Shown piece after piece: positions 43,673 to 52,255 of a stretch of DNA of 64,000 bases. The stretch's first letter is position 1. Every line of letters starts with the position of its first letter. Made by a program: the position numbers and the translations under genes. Source of the DNA: Streptomyces chartreusis NRRL 3882 (GTDB taxonomy: Bacteria > Actinomycetota > Actinomycetes > Streptomycetales > Streptomycetaceae). The DNA is taken from positions 3,922,501-3,986,500 of the forward strand of contig NZ_LT963352.1 of NCBI RefSeq assembly GCF_900236475.1, given 5' to 3'. The notes under the pieces are model-generated. The model searched no databases, was not told where the DNA came from, and saw nothing but the letters and a program-made list of their open reading frames with translations.

Positions 43673-43856
43673 TCGACGGCGGCCTTCCCGTTCCAGTCCG
43701 CTCCGGGTACCGGACGATTTCTCGTCATGTTAACGCGATCGGTTCGAGGGGCGTTCGGTTGTCCACAGGGTGTGCATTGCGGTGGACACCGCGCGGGTGC
43801 ACGGGCGTACGGAAATCCGGGTGCCCGCCGGCACCCGCGCGCGGGATGATCCGGCC

Positions 43857-45110
43857 ATGAATGACATGGCGGGACAGGGCGCGCAGGCGACCGGGCAACG
43901 GCCTGACGAGGACCGGCTGGACGAGGACGGGCCGAAAGCGGGCCGGCCTGACGAGGACCGGACTGTTGAGGACCGGAGGTCGCAGCTCCGTGAGCGGCGG
44001 CTGGCCGCACACCACGGCGCACGGCGCGTGTTCGCGCGCTTCGCCTTCCACAAGTCGCTCCGGGAGCGGCTGGCGGCACTGGACGGCGCGGCGGACCTGT
44101 ACGACCTGGACGAGCGGTCCGACGTGTACGGCGACGGCGTCGTCGAGGCGCTGGAGACGAAGGTCGCCGCACTGCTCGGCACCGAGGCCGCCGCGTTCTT
44201 CCCGACGGGCACGATGGCCCAGCAGGTGGCACTGCGCTGCTGGGCGGGCCGGACCGGCAACCCGACCGTCGCCCTGCACGCGCTCAGCCATCCCGAGGTG
44301 CACGAGCGGAACGCGTTCAGCGAGGTCGGCGGCCTGCGGCCGGTGCGCGTGGCCAGCGAGCCGCGGCTGCCCACCGCCGCCGAGGTGCGCGACTTCGAGG
44401 AACCCTTCGGGGCGCTGATGCTGGAACTGCCCCTGAGGGACGCCGGTTTCGTGCTGCCCTCCTGGGAGGAGCTCACCGAGGTGGTGGCGGCAGCGCGGGA
44501 GCGGGACGCCGTGGTGCACTTCGACGGGGCCCGCCTGTGGGAGTCCACGGTCCACTTCGGCCGGTCCCTGGAGGAGATCGCGGGCCTGGCCGACAGCGTC
44601 TACGTGTCGTTCTACAAGTCCCTGGACGCGTTCGGCGGTGCGGCACTCGCCGGGCCGAGGGAGCTCGTGGAGGAGGCGAAGGCCTGGCGGCACCGGTACG
44701 GCGGCCTGGTCTTCCAGCAGTTCCCGACGGCTCTGTCGGCACTGCTCGGGCTGGAGCGGCAACTGCCCCGGTTGCCGGAGTACGTCGCCCACGCGCGCGT
44801 GGTGGCCACCGCGCTGCGCGAGGGGTTCGCCGCGGTCGGGGTGCCGTGGGCGCGCGTGCACCCGGAGGTGCCGCACACCCACGACTTCCAGGTGTGGCTG
44901 CCGTACGACGCCGACGTCCTCTCGGAGGCGGCGGTGCGGACGGCCGAGGAGACCGGCACCGTCCTGTTCTCCTTCGCCTGGGACCGGCGCGGCCCCGGCC
45001 TGGCGTTCACGGAGGTGCATGTGCGGTCCGCCGGGCTGGAGTGGACCGCCGAGGACGTCAAGAGCGCGGTGGCGGAGTTCGTGGCCCGGCTGCCGGGGGA
45101 GGTCAGGTAG
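43857..45110 (+). CDS. PLP-dependent threonine aldolase-like lyase
   Basis: The 417-residue fold type I enzyme has LDERSDVYGDGVVEALE, FFPTGTMAQQVALR, VVHFDGARLWES and the presumed PLP lysine in YVSFYKSLDAFGGA. It matches the beta-eliminating lyase/L-threonine aldolase family, cleaving threonine or related hydroxy amino acids. The N-terminal 40 residues contain repeated DEDR-type blocks not needed by the fold, so a later start is possible. It diverges from the cofactor operon by 184 bases. Confidence 0.85.
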   Translation: MNDMAGQGAQATGQRPDEDRLDEDGPKAGRPDEDRTVEDRRSQLRERRLAAHHGARRVFARFAFHKSLRERLAALDGAADLYDLDERSDVYGDGVVEALETKVAALLGTEAAAFFPTGTMAQQVALRCWAGRTGNPTVALHALSHPEVHERNAFSEVGGLRPVRVASEPRLPTAAEVRDFEEPFGALMLELPLRDAGFVLPSWEELTEVVAAARERDAVVHFDGARLWESTVHFGRSLEEIAGLADSVYVSFYKSLDAFGGAALAGPRELVEEAKAWRHRYGGLVFQQFPTALSALLGLERQLPRLPEYVAHARVVATALREGFAAVGVPWARVHPEVPHTHDFQVWLPYDADVLSEAAVRTAEETGTVLFSFAWDRRGPGLAFTEVHVRSAGLEWTAEDVKSAVAEFVARLPGEVR

Positions 45111-45306
45111 GGCGCCGCCGCCACCGGTTCAGGGCGACCCGGAACCGGTGCCGGGCCGGGCGGCCCGCCAGGACCGCCCGGAACTGCCGCTCGTCGCGCC
45201 ACTCCCGTACGACCTGCCAGTCATGCGCGCCGGGAGCGGGCGGGGCGGGCTCGTCGTGCTGCCGGGCGCGGTAGGCGTCGAGGAGGTGCTGCTGCGTGAT
45301 GCTCAT
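45103..45306 (-). CDS. small basic protein, unknown
   Basis: The 67-residue protein starts MSITQQHLLDAYRARQ and ends in an Arg-rich tail (FRVALNRWRRRPT). Its 3' end overlaps the convergent lyase gene by 8 bases. Codon use and the ATG look genuine. I do not recognise it. Confidence 0.6.
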   Translation of the reverse strand: MSITQQHLLDAYRARQHDEPAPPAPGAHDWQVVREWRDERQFRAVLAGRPARHRFRVALNRWRRRPT

Positions 45307-45401
45307 GGTGGATCGCCTCTGCGGGACGGGGTGATGGAGGTCCGAAGGCTCCGCGGCTGCCCCGGTGGTCCCACAGTGCCCCCGAACCGAGGGCGACGTC
45401 G

Positions 45402-45430
45402 CGTCGATTGACGAGGCCCGTCAAACGACG
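45402..45430. promoter_or_regulatory. 12-bp inverted repeat before the ArsR-type gene
   Basis: CGTCGATTGACG (45402-45413) and CGTCAAACGACG (45419-45430) are inverted copies with one mismatch across 5 bases. They lie 35 bases before the ATG at 45466. This is the position and symmetry of an ArsR-type autoregulatory operator. Confidence 0.5.
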
Positions 45431-45465
45431 GGGGCGTTGTCGGTGGCGGGGTGCACCATGAAGGC

Positions 45466-46572
45466 ATGAGCGTGCACATCGACATCGCCGGGATGCGGCC
45501 GGAGAGTGTGGCCGTCGTGCCCTCGCCCCTGGCCGAGCTGGGCATGGCGCTGCACGCGCTGTCCGAGCCGGGACACCACCCGGGCCTCCAGGGCTGGGTG
45601 ACGGGCGTGACCGCCCGGCTCGACCCGCATCTGGCCGACCGGATGTGCGAGGCCGACTTCCTGTGGCGGACGACGTTCTCGGACCTGTTCCTGCCGTACG
45701 CCGGCATACCGGGCCCGGGCACCCTGCCGGGCGCCACCCTCGCCGACGAACTGGACCTGCTGGACAAGCTGACGGACGAACAGTTCGTGGATGCCGCGCT
45801 GGAGTTCACCTGTGCCGTCGGGTACGGCACGTGCGGACCCACCGCACTGACCGACGCGGAGGTGCGCCGCCGCTCCCTGGACCTGGCCGCCGCGCGGGGA
45901 CCGCAGCAACTGCGGTTCAGCGAACGGCTGCTGGCGGACCCGCCCAGGATCCGGGCCTGGCTGCGGCAGTTCCTCCAGGACTGCGACGAGGCGTTCTTCG
46001 CGGAGACGTGGTCCCGGCTGCGCCACCAGCTCGCGGCGGACGCCCGCCACAAGACGGACCTGCTCAGACACCGGGGCCTGGCCGAGGCGCTCGCCGCGGT
46101 GTCCCCGGCGGTGACGCTCGACGAGGCCGCCGCCGAAATCACGGTCGACAAGCTGGGCGAGGGCCGTACGGCCACGGGCGAGGACGGCCTGCTGCTCGTC
46201 CCGACGAGCCTGGGCTGGCCGCACCTGATGGTCCTGCACCGGCACGGCTGGCAGCCGGTGCTGCACTACCCGGCCGGCTCCCCCGAGCTCGCCGCCCCGC
46301 CCACGCTGGAGCAGCTGGCCCTGCGCATGACCGCGCTGTCCCACCCCGTACGCATGCGCATGTGCCGCTATCTGGCCCGCAGCGCGTACACCACCGGCGA
46401 GCTGGCGCAGGTGCACGGCATGACGGCCCCGGAGATATCCCGGCATCTGGCGGTGCTGAAGAAGGCGGGCCTGATCACCACCCGCCGCCGGGGGCGCTAC
46501 GTCCTGCACCAGCTTGACGTGACGATGGTGGCCCGGCTCGGCAGCGAGTTCCTGGAGGGGATCCTCAGGTAG
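45466..46572 (+). CDS. ArsR-type regulator with large N-terminal domain
   Basis: The 368-residue protein (ATG 45466; GTG 45451 possible) has a winged helix-turn-helix at its C-terminus: LALRMTALSHPVRMRMCRYL, ELAQVHGMTAPEISRHLAVL and KKAGLITTRRRGRYVLH. The first 270 residues match the DUF5937-type region found before such domains in actinomycetes, starting SVHIDIAGMRPE. The ligand is unknown. It diverges from the small gene at 45103. Confidence 0.85.
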   Translation: MSVHIDIAGMRPESVAVVPSPLAELGMALHALSEPGHHPGLQGWVTGVTARLDPHLADRMCEADFLWRTTFSDLFLPYAGIPGPGTLPGATLADELDLLDKLTDEQFVDAALEFTCAVGYGTCGPTALTDAEVRRRSLDLAAARGPQQLRFSERLLADPPRIRAWLRQFLQDCDEAFFAETWSRLRHQLAADARHKTDLLRHRGLAEALAAVSPAVTLDEAAAEITVDKLGEGRTATGEDGLLLVPTSLGWPHLMVLHRHGWQPVLHYPAGSPELAAPPTLEQLALRMTALSHPVRMRMCRYLARSAYTTGELAQVHGMTAPEISRHLAVLKKAGLITTRRRGRYVLHQLDVTMVARLGSEFLEGILR

Positions 46573-46590
46573 CGGGCCCGGGCGTCCGGG

Positions 46591-47262
46591 TCAGCCGTGC
46601 CCGCCGGCCCGCACCAGCCCCGTCTCGTAGGCCAGCACCACGACCTGCACCCGGTCCCTGAGCCCCAGCTTGGTCAGGATGCGGCCCACGTGCGTCTTCA
46701 CGGTCGCCTCGGACAGCACGAGCCGGGCCGCGATCTCGCCGTTGGACAGGCCCTGCGCGACCAGCACCATGACCTCGCGCTCACGCCCCGTGAGCCGCTC
46801 CAGCTCCTGGTGCTGGGGCTGCTTCCCGGTGCCCGGCAGCATCGGCGCGAAGCGGTCCAGGAGCCGCCGGGTGGTGGAGGGCGCGACGACCGCGTCACCG
46901 CTGTGCACGGCGCGGATCGCGGCGAGGAGCTCCCCGGGCGGCACGTCCTTGAGCATGAAGCCGGAGGCGCCCGCCTTCAGCCCGGAGAAGGCGTACTCGT
47001 CGAGGTCGAAGGTGGTCAGGATGAGCACCTTCGGCGGGTCGGTGTCCGCGCAGATCCGGCGGGTCGCCTCCACCCCGTCGAGCTTCGGCATGCGGACGTC
47101 CATCAGCACCACGTCGACCTCGGTCTCCCGCAGCGCCTGGAGGGCCTCGACACCGTCGCCCGCCTCCGCCACGACCTCCATGTCCGGCTGGGCGGCGAGC
47201 ACCATCCGGAACCCGGTGCGCAGCAGCACCTGGTCGTCGACGAGCATCACGCGGATCGTCAT
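46591..47262 (-). CDS. NarL/LuxR-type response regulator
   Basis: The 223-residue regulator has a receiver domain with the phospho-acceptor aspartate in VVLMDVRMPKLDGV and a LuxR helix-turn-helix (LTGREREVMVLVAQGLSNGE, LVLSEATVKTHVGRIL). It is the second gene of a two-component pair, 67 bases after the sensor kinase; a direct repeat GGGGTCGTT lies in that gap. Confidence 0.92.
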   Translation of the reverse strand: MTIRVMLVDDQVLLRTGFRMVLAAQPDMEVVAEAGDGVEALQALRETEVDVVLMDVRMPKLDGVEATRRICADTDPPKVLILTTFDLDEYAFSGLKAGASGFMLKDVPPGELLAAIRAVHSGDAVVAPSTTRRLLDRFAPMLPGTGKQPQHQELERLTGREREVMVLVAQGLSNGEIAARLVLSEATVKTHVGRILTKLGLRDRVQVVVLAYETGLVRAGGHG

Positions 47263-47329
47263 CTGGCCTCTTCCATATGGGGTCGTTGCATGGGGTCGTT
47301 ACAGGTGTCAGCGAGGGGCGTGCACGACG

Positions 47330-48520
47330 TCAGTGCGCGGGTTTGAGCGGCAGCAGGGCACTGATGCGGAATCCTCCGCCCGGGCGCGGGCCGGCGTCCA
47401 GGGTGCCGCCGACCATGCCGACCCGTTCCCGCATGCCGATCAGGCCGTGTCCCTGGCCGTCGAACCCGCCCTCCTCGTACAGCTCGTGCGGGGCGCCCTT
47501 GCCGTCGTCCTCGACGAGCAGGCCGAGGCCGTCGTCGAAGTACACCAGGCGCACACTCGCGCCCGCGTTGGGCCCGCCGTGCTTGCGGGTGTTGGTGAGC
47601 GCCTCCTGCACGATGCGGTAGGCGGTGAGCTCGACGCCGCTGGGCAGCGGGCGGGGGGTGCCCTCGACCTTGAAGTCGACGGGCAGTCCGTGCCCGCGGC
47701 ACTGCTCGACGAGGTCCTCGATCTGCTGGACGTCGGGCTGCGGCACGTACTCGCCGGCCTCCTCGTGCTCCCCGGTGCGCAGCACGCCGAGCAGCCGGCG
47801 CATCTCGGCGAGGGCCTGGCGACCGGTGGAGGAGATGGTCTCCAGGGCCTTCTTCGCCTGGTCGGGCGCGGCGTCGAGGACGTAGGCGGCGCCGTCGGCC
47901 TGCACCACCATCACCGAGACGTTGTGCGCGACGACGTCGTGCAGCTCGCGGGCGATGCGGGCGCGTTCGGCGGCGACGGCGACCTTGGACTGTGCCTCGC
48001 GCTCCCTCTCCAGACGGGCGGCCCGTTCCTCCAGCTGCGCGAAGTAGGCGCGGCGGGTGCGGATGGAGTCACCGAGCACCCAGGCGAGGGCGAAGGGCAC
48101 GGTCATGAAGACCGCCGCGGCGATGCCGGCCGCGACGCTCGTCTGGCCGTTCGGCCAGCGCAGGTGAGCCACGGGGGCGGCGCACAGGCCGGCGACCAGC
48201 GCGAAGCGGGAGGCCCAGCGCGCGCCCTCCGCCGCGACCGTGTAGACGATCACCAGCATGGCGAAGTCGAAGGGACCCATCTCGACATCGGTGATCAGCT
48301 GGGCCACACCGACCGCGGTCGCGAGCAGCAGCATCTTCTCCGGCATGCGGCGGCGCAGCGCGACCACCAGGCACAACAGCAGCGAGAGCGGAACGGCGAC
48401 GGCCGGGGGGCCGAATCCGCCCGACGCTCCGCCGACCACGGAAATCCCGAGGAGGACCACGGCCCACGAGCCGTCGACCCACATCGGGTGCCTGCGGAGG
48501 AAGTCATAGAGGCGCTGCAC
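47330..48520 (-). CDS. NarL-family sensor histidine kinase
   Basis: The 396-residue protein has four or five N-terminal membrane helices (up to about 150) and no large external domain. The HisKA_3 phospho-acceptor follows in ARIARELHDVVAHNVSVMVVQ-type context, then NTRKHGGPNAG and GHGLIGMRERV of the ATPase domain. It likely senses a signal in or near the membrane and drives the regulator downstream. Confidence 0.92.
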   Translation of the reverse strand: MQRLYDFLRRHPMWVDGSWAVVLLGISVVGGASGGFGPPAVAVPLSLLLCLVVALRRRMPEKMLLLATAVGVAQLITDVEMGPFDFAMLVIVYTVAAEGARWASRFALVAGLCAAPVAHLRWPNGQTSVAAGIAAAVFMTVPFALAWVLGDSIRTRRAYFAQLEERAARLEREREAQSKVAVAAERARIARELHDVVAHNVSVMVVQADGAAYVLDAAPDQAKKALETISSTGRQALAEMRRLLGVLRTGEHEEAGEYVPQPDVQQIEDLVEQCRGHGLPVDFKVEGTPRPLPSGVELTAYRIVQEALTNTRKHGGPNAGASVRLVYFDDGLGLLVEDDGKGAPHELYEEGGFDGQGHGLIGMRERVGMVGGTLDAGPRPGGGFRISALLPLKPAH

Positions 48521-48626
48521 GTAACCCAGCGTAGGGAAGCGGGATAGGTGCAGGGGTCAACCGGAGGGCCGATCCGCACCGGGCGCGCGTACTCCGCAAG
48601 GTGGAGTTGCGTTCGTTGTGTCCGCA

Positions 48627-48632
48627 TAGCCT
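48627..48632 (+). promoter_or_regulatory. -10-like TAGCCT six bases before a GTG start
   Basis: TAGCCT ends six bases before the GTG at 48639 and no ribosome-binding site is present. This fits a leaderless transcript. Confidence 0.45.
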
Positions 48633-48638
48633 GGGCCC

Positions 48639-49670
48639 GTGACAGCAGTGACGAGGGCCGAGGGACCTCAGGGACGCGGGGCACCGCAGTGGCGCGGGTG
48701 GCGGGCGGCGGCTCAGGAGGCCTTGTACGGGCCGGGCGGCTTCTACCGCCGGGCTGAGGGCCCGGCCGGGCACTTCCGTACGTCCGTGCACGCGTCGCCG
48801 CTGTTCGCCGGGGCGGTGGCGGGGCTGCTGCGCCGGGTCGACGAGGCGCTGGGACGACCCGCGACGCTGGACTTCGTCGACATGGCGGCCGGGCGGGGCG
48901 AACTGGCCGCCGGGGTGCTCGCCGCACTACCGGCCGACGTGGCGGCCCGCACACGCGCGTACGCCGTCGAAGTCGCCGGGCGGCCCGACGGGCTCGATCA
49001 CCGGATCGAGTGGCTGGCCGAGCCGCCGCGGGGCACGACCGGGCTGCTGTTCGCCAACGAATGGCTGGACAACGTACCGGTGGAGGTCGCCGAGACGGAC
49101 TCCGCAGGCGTGGCGCGGCTGGTGCTGGTCCGGGAGGACGGGACCGAACGGCTGGGGGAGCCGGTCGACGGGGCGCAGGCGCGGTGGCTGGCGCGATGGT
49201 GGCCGCTGTCCGGCGAGGCGGGGCTGCGGGCCGAGATCGGCCTGCCCAGGGACGAGGCCTGGGCGTCGGCGGTCGCGACGCTCGACCGGGGGCTCGCCGT
49301 CGCCGTGGACTACGCGCACACGGCGGACGAGCGGCCGCCGTTCGGGACGCTCACCGGCTTCCGTGAGGGCCGCGAGACGGCGGCCGTGCCGGACGGCTCG
49401 TGCGACATCACGGCCCATGTCGCACTCGACGCGTGTGTGCTGCCCGGCGGGCGTCTGCTCCCGCAGCGGGAGGCACTGCGCGCCCTCGGCGTGACCGGCG
49501 CGCGCCCCCCGCTCACACTGGCGTCCACCGACCCCGCCGCCTATGTACGCGCCCTCGCCGGCGCCGGCGAGGCCGCCGAGCTCACCTCGGCGGGCGGCCT
49601 CGGCGACTTCGGGTGGCTGGTGCAGCCGGTCGGGATCGCGGACCCTCTCCAGGACGCTGCCTGTCGATAG
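48639..49670 (+). CDS. MidA/NDUFAF7-like SAM-dependent methyltransferase
   Basis: The 343-residue protein belongs to the MidA family. Visible are GPGGFYRRAEGPAGHFRTSV near the N-terminus, a SAM-binding loop FVDMAAGRGELAAG, and the hallmark ANEWLDNVPVEV (NE-x-LD-x-xP). GSCDITAHVALD follows later. The human member NDUFAF7 dimethylates an arginine of NDUFS2, the NuoD equivalent of complex I. Here the convergent next gene is a NuoD paralogue, which makes it the obvious candidate substrate. The start is GTG 48639. Confidence 0.85.
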   Translation: MTAVTRAEGPQGRGAPQWRGWRAAAQEALYGPGGFYRRAEGPAGHFRTSVHASPLFAGAVAGLLRRVDEALGRPATLDFVDMAAGRGELAAGVLAALPADVAARTRAYAVEVAGRPDGLDHRIEWLAEPPRGTTGLLFANEWLDNVPVEVAETDSAGVARLVLVREDGTERLGEPVDGAQARWLARWWPLSGEAGLRAEIGLPRDEAWASAVATLDRGLAVAVDYAHTADERPPFGTLTGFREGRETAAVPDGSCDITAHVALDACVLPGGRLLPQREALRALGVTGARPPLTLASTDPAAYVRALAGAGEAAELTSAGGLGDFGWLVQPVGIADPLQDAACR

Positions 49671-49733
49671 GCCGCTGCCTGCCGACAGGACGCCGCCGCT
49701 TGTCGACAGGGGGCCGCTGCCTGCCGGCAGGAC
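49656..49733. repeat. short tandem repeats between MidA-like gene and nuoD
   Basis: Four imperfect units built on GCCGCTGCCTGCCGACAGGA, 18-21 bases each, fill the end of the methyltransferase gene and the 64-base gap. The palindromic CTGCCTGCCGGCAGG part could also act as a terminator. Confidence 0.7.
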
Positions 49734-49734
49734 G

Positions 49735-50886
49735 CTATTTGTCGATGTCGCCCACGACGAAGAACATCGACCCCAGGATCGCCACCATGTCCGCGACCAG
49801 CGTCCCCGGCAGCAGCTCCGTCAGCGCCTGGATGTTGTTGTACGAGGCCGAGCGCAGCTTCAGCCGGTACGGCGTCTTCTCGCCCTTGCTGACCAGGTAG
49901 TAGCCGTTGATGCCGAGCGGGTTCTCGGTCCAGGCGTAGGTGTGGCCCTCGGGTGCCTTCAGGACCTTCGGGAGCCGCTGGTTGACGGGCCCGGGCGGCA
50001 GTTCGGCGAGCCGGTCGAGGCAGGCGTCGGCCAGGTCCAGCGCGTTGTGCGTCTGCTCCAGGAGGCACTCGAAGCGGGCGAGACAGTCGCCCTCCTGCCG
50101 GGTCACCACCTTCAGGGTGTCCTGGAGGTCGCCGTAGGCGAGGTACGGCTCGTCCCGGCGCAGGTCGAAGTCGACGCCCGAGGCGCGCCCGATCGGCCCG
50201 CTCACCCCGTACGCGTGCACGGCCTGGGGCGTGAGCCTGCCCACGCCCCGGGTGCGGCCCCGGAAGATCTCGTTGCCGAGCACCAGGTCGTCGAACCGGT
50301 CCATCCGGGACCGCACATCGGCGACGGCGGTACGCGCGCGCGTGGTCCACCCGGCCGGCAGGTCCTCCTTGAGACCGCCGACGCGGTTGAACATGTAGTG
50401 CATCCGCCCGCCGGAGATCTCCTCCATGACGTGCTGGAGCTCCTCGCGCTCCCGGAAGGCGTAGAAGATCGGGGTGATCCCACCGAGCTCCAGCGGGTAC
50501 GAGCCGAGGAACATCAGGTGGTTGAGCACGCGGTTCAGCTCGGCGAGCAGCGTGCGCAGCCACACCGCGCGCTCGGGGACCTCCATGCCGAGCATCCGCT
50601 CCACGGCGAGCACCACGCCCAGCTCGTTGGAGAAGGCCGACAGCCAGTCGTGGCGGTTGGCGAGCATGATGATCTGGCGGTAGTCGCGCGCCTCGAACAG
50701 CTTCTCCGCGCCCCGGTGCATATAGCCGATCACGGGCTCCGCGTGCGCGATGCGCTCGCCGTCCAGGACGAGCTTCAGCCGCAGCACGCCGTGCGTGGAC
50801 GGGTGCTGCGGCCCGATGTTGAGCACCATGTCGGTGCTCTCCGCGGCGCCGCCGATTCCGACCATGGTCTCCGTCGTAGGAGTCAT
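49735..50886 (-). CDS. orphan NADH-quinone oxidoreductase subunit D paralogue
   Basis: The 383-residue protein aligns along the complex I 49-kDa/NuoD family: GPQHPSTHGVLRL (25-37, quinone-site H32), GYMHRGAEKLFE (54-65, with R58), SNELGVVLAVERMLG and the C-terminus VADMVAILGSMFFVVGDIDK. No other nuo gene is nearby. At the position of the universally described quinone-binding tyrosine (RLDY in NuoD) this protein has NRHDW, tryptophan W81. It may serve a different complex or be a specialised paralogue. The ATG 50886 has an AGGAGAG site. Confidence 0.88.
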   Translation of the reverse strand: MTPTTETMVGIGGAAESTDMVLNIGPQHPSTHGVLRLKLVLDGERIAHAEPVIGYMHRGAEKLFEARDYRQIIMLANRHDWLSAFSNELGVVLAVERMLGMEVPERAVWLRTLLAELNRVLNHLMFLGSYPLELGGITPIFYAFREREELQHVMEEISGGRMHYMFNRVGGLKEDLPAGWTTRARTAVADVRSRMDRFDDLVLGNEIFRGRTRGVGRLTPQAVHAYGVSGPIGRASGVDFDLRRDEPYLAYGDLQDTLKVVTRQEGDCLARFECLLEQTHNALDLADACLDRLAELPPGPVNQRLPKVLKAPEGHTYAWTENPLGINGYYLVSKGEKTPYRLKLRSASYNNIQALTELLPGTLVADMVAILGSMFFVVGDIDK

Positions 50887-50905
50887 GGACACAGTCTCTC
50901 CTACG

Positions 50906-50911
50906 TACGCT
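50906..50911 (+). promoter_or_regulatory. -10-like TACGCT six bases before the PH-protein start
   Basis: TACGCT is followed by six bases and the ATG at 50918, in a 31-base divergent gap with nuoD. No ribosome-binding site fits, so the transcript is probably leaderless. Confidence 0.45.
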
Positions 50912-50917
50912 GGCCTC

Positions 50918-52255
50918 ATGGAGACGGGGAGTCCGCAGGACACGGGGCCGACGGGGACAGAGGGCGCGGCGGAGACGCAGAGCGCGGCGGGGACTCAGGG
51001 CGCGGCGGAGACGCGGGAGGCTGCGGAGACGCAGGAGGCGGCGGGAACGCCGGACGCCGTCAAGACGCCGGGCGCGGCCGACACACCGGGCGCCGCCAAG
51101 ACGCCGGGCGCCGCCGAAACACCGGCCGCGGCCAAACGGCCGGCCGCCGCCGAGACGCAGAGCACGGCCAAGACACCGGGACCCGCCAAGACACCGGGAC
51201 CCGCCGAAACACCAGCCGCGGCGAAACCGCCGGCCGCCGCCCAGACGCAGAGCACGGCCGACACACCGGGCGCCGACAAGTCGCCAGGCGCAGCCGAAAC
51301 ACCGGCCGCGGCCAAACCGCCAGCCGCCGCCCAGACGCAGAGCGCGGCCGACACACCGGGCGCCGCCAAGTCGCCAGGCGCAGCCGAAACACCGGCCGCG
51401 GCCAAACCGCCAGCCGCCGCCCAGACGCAGAGCACGGCCAAGACACGGGGACCCGCCAAGACACCGGGACCCGCCGAAACACCAGCCGCCGCCCAGACGC
51501 AGAGCACGGCCGAGACGCAGAGCGCGGCCGAGACGCGGGGCGCGGCCGAGACGCGGGGCGCGGCCGAGACGCAGAGCACGGCCGAGACGCGGGGCGCGGC
51601 CAAGACGCGGGGCGCGGCCACGACACCGGGGCCCGCCCGAACACCAGCCGCCTCCGAAACACCAGCCCCCGAAACACCAACCGCGGCAGAAACACCAGCC
51701 GCTGCCAGACCGCCGGCCGCCGTCGAGACACCGAGCGCGGTCGGGGCGCAGAGCGCCGCCGGGAGACACGACGCCGCGGGCGCCGTCGAGGACGAGCCGG
51801 TGTGGATAGCGTTGCCGCCCGGGCTGCTGAAGATGCGGCGGTTGCTGCTGGTGGTGTGGCTGGGGCTGATCAGCCTGGCCGCCGGGCTGGTGCCGGGCCT
51901 GCTGGCCGGGCCCGCCTGGGCCGCGTTCACGCTGCCGCCGCTGGCGCTGATGGCCTGGGGCTGGGTGCTGATCGGCCGCAACTGGCGCTCCTGGCGGTAC
52001 GCCGAGCGCGCCGACGACCTGCTGATCAGCCGCGGTGTGCTGTGGCGCGAGGAGACGGTCGTGCCGTACGGGCGCATGCAGCTGGTCGAGGTCACCTCCG
52101 GGCCTGTGGAGCGGCACTTCGGGCTGGCCAGCGTGCAGCTGCACACGGCCGCCGCGGCGACCGACGCGACCATCCCGGGCCTGGACCCGGCCGAGGCCGA
52201 ACGGCTGCGCGACCGGCTCACCGAGCTGGGCGAGGCCCGATCGGCGGGGCTGTGA
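50918..52255 (+). CDS. bacterial PH-domain (YdbS-like) membrane protein with repeat-rich N-terminus
   Basis: Of the 445 residues, only the last 155 are a normal YdbS-like protein. Two membrane helices (LLLVVWLGLISLAAGLV, FTLPPLALMAWGWVLIG) are followed by a bPH2 domain (RADDLLISRGVLWREE, GRMQLVEVTSGPVERHFG). The first 290 residues are six-residue repeats of type A-(E/K/D/Q)-T-(P/Q/R)-x-(A/P/T), arranged in 30-residue super-units. They would form a long flexible cytoplasmic tail. It overlaps the next PH gene by 4 bases (GTGA). Function unknown; YdbS/YdbT proteins are linked to membrane stress in Bacillus. Confidence 0.85.
   Translation: METGSPQDTGPTGTEGAAETQSAAGTQGAAETREAAETQEAAGTPDAVKTPGAADTPGAAKTPGAAETPAAAKRPAAAETQSTAKTPGPAKTPGPAETPAAAKPPAAAQTQSTADTPGADKSPGAAETPAAAKPPAAAQTQSAADTPGAAKSPGAAETPAAAKPPAAAQTQSTAKTRGPAKTPGPAETPAAAQTQSTAETQSAAETRGAAETRGAAETQSTAETRGAAKTRGAATTPGPARTPAASETPAPETPTAAETPAAARPPAAVETPSAVGAQSAAGRHDAAGAVEDEPVWIALPPGLLKMRRLLLVVWLGLISLAAGLVPGLLAGPAWAAFTLPPLALMAWGWVLIGRNWRSWRYAERADDLLISRGVLWREETVVPYGRMQLVEVTSGPVERHFGLASVQLHTAAAATDATIPGLDPAEAERLRDRLTELGEARSAGL
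50960..51770 (+). repeat. 18-bp repeat array with 90-bp higher-order period, in a gene
   Basis: About 45 units of 18 bases. A super-unit of five units (90 bases) repeats with exact 90-base spacing beginning at 51121, 51211, 51301 and 51391, and a shortened copy at 51481. Several are identical over long stretches. The frame is kept throughout. Confidence 0.88.

Noticed and set aside
43673..43856. Small gene between the cofactor operon and the lyase
   Set aside because: Frames there are short, without a ribosome-binding site, and the stretch is better explained as divergent promoters.
51121..51500. CRISPR-like regular spacing of 90 bases
   Set aside because: The whole unit repeats with no unique spacers, and it is in-frame coding sequence of a PH-domain protein.
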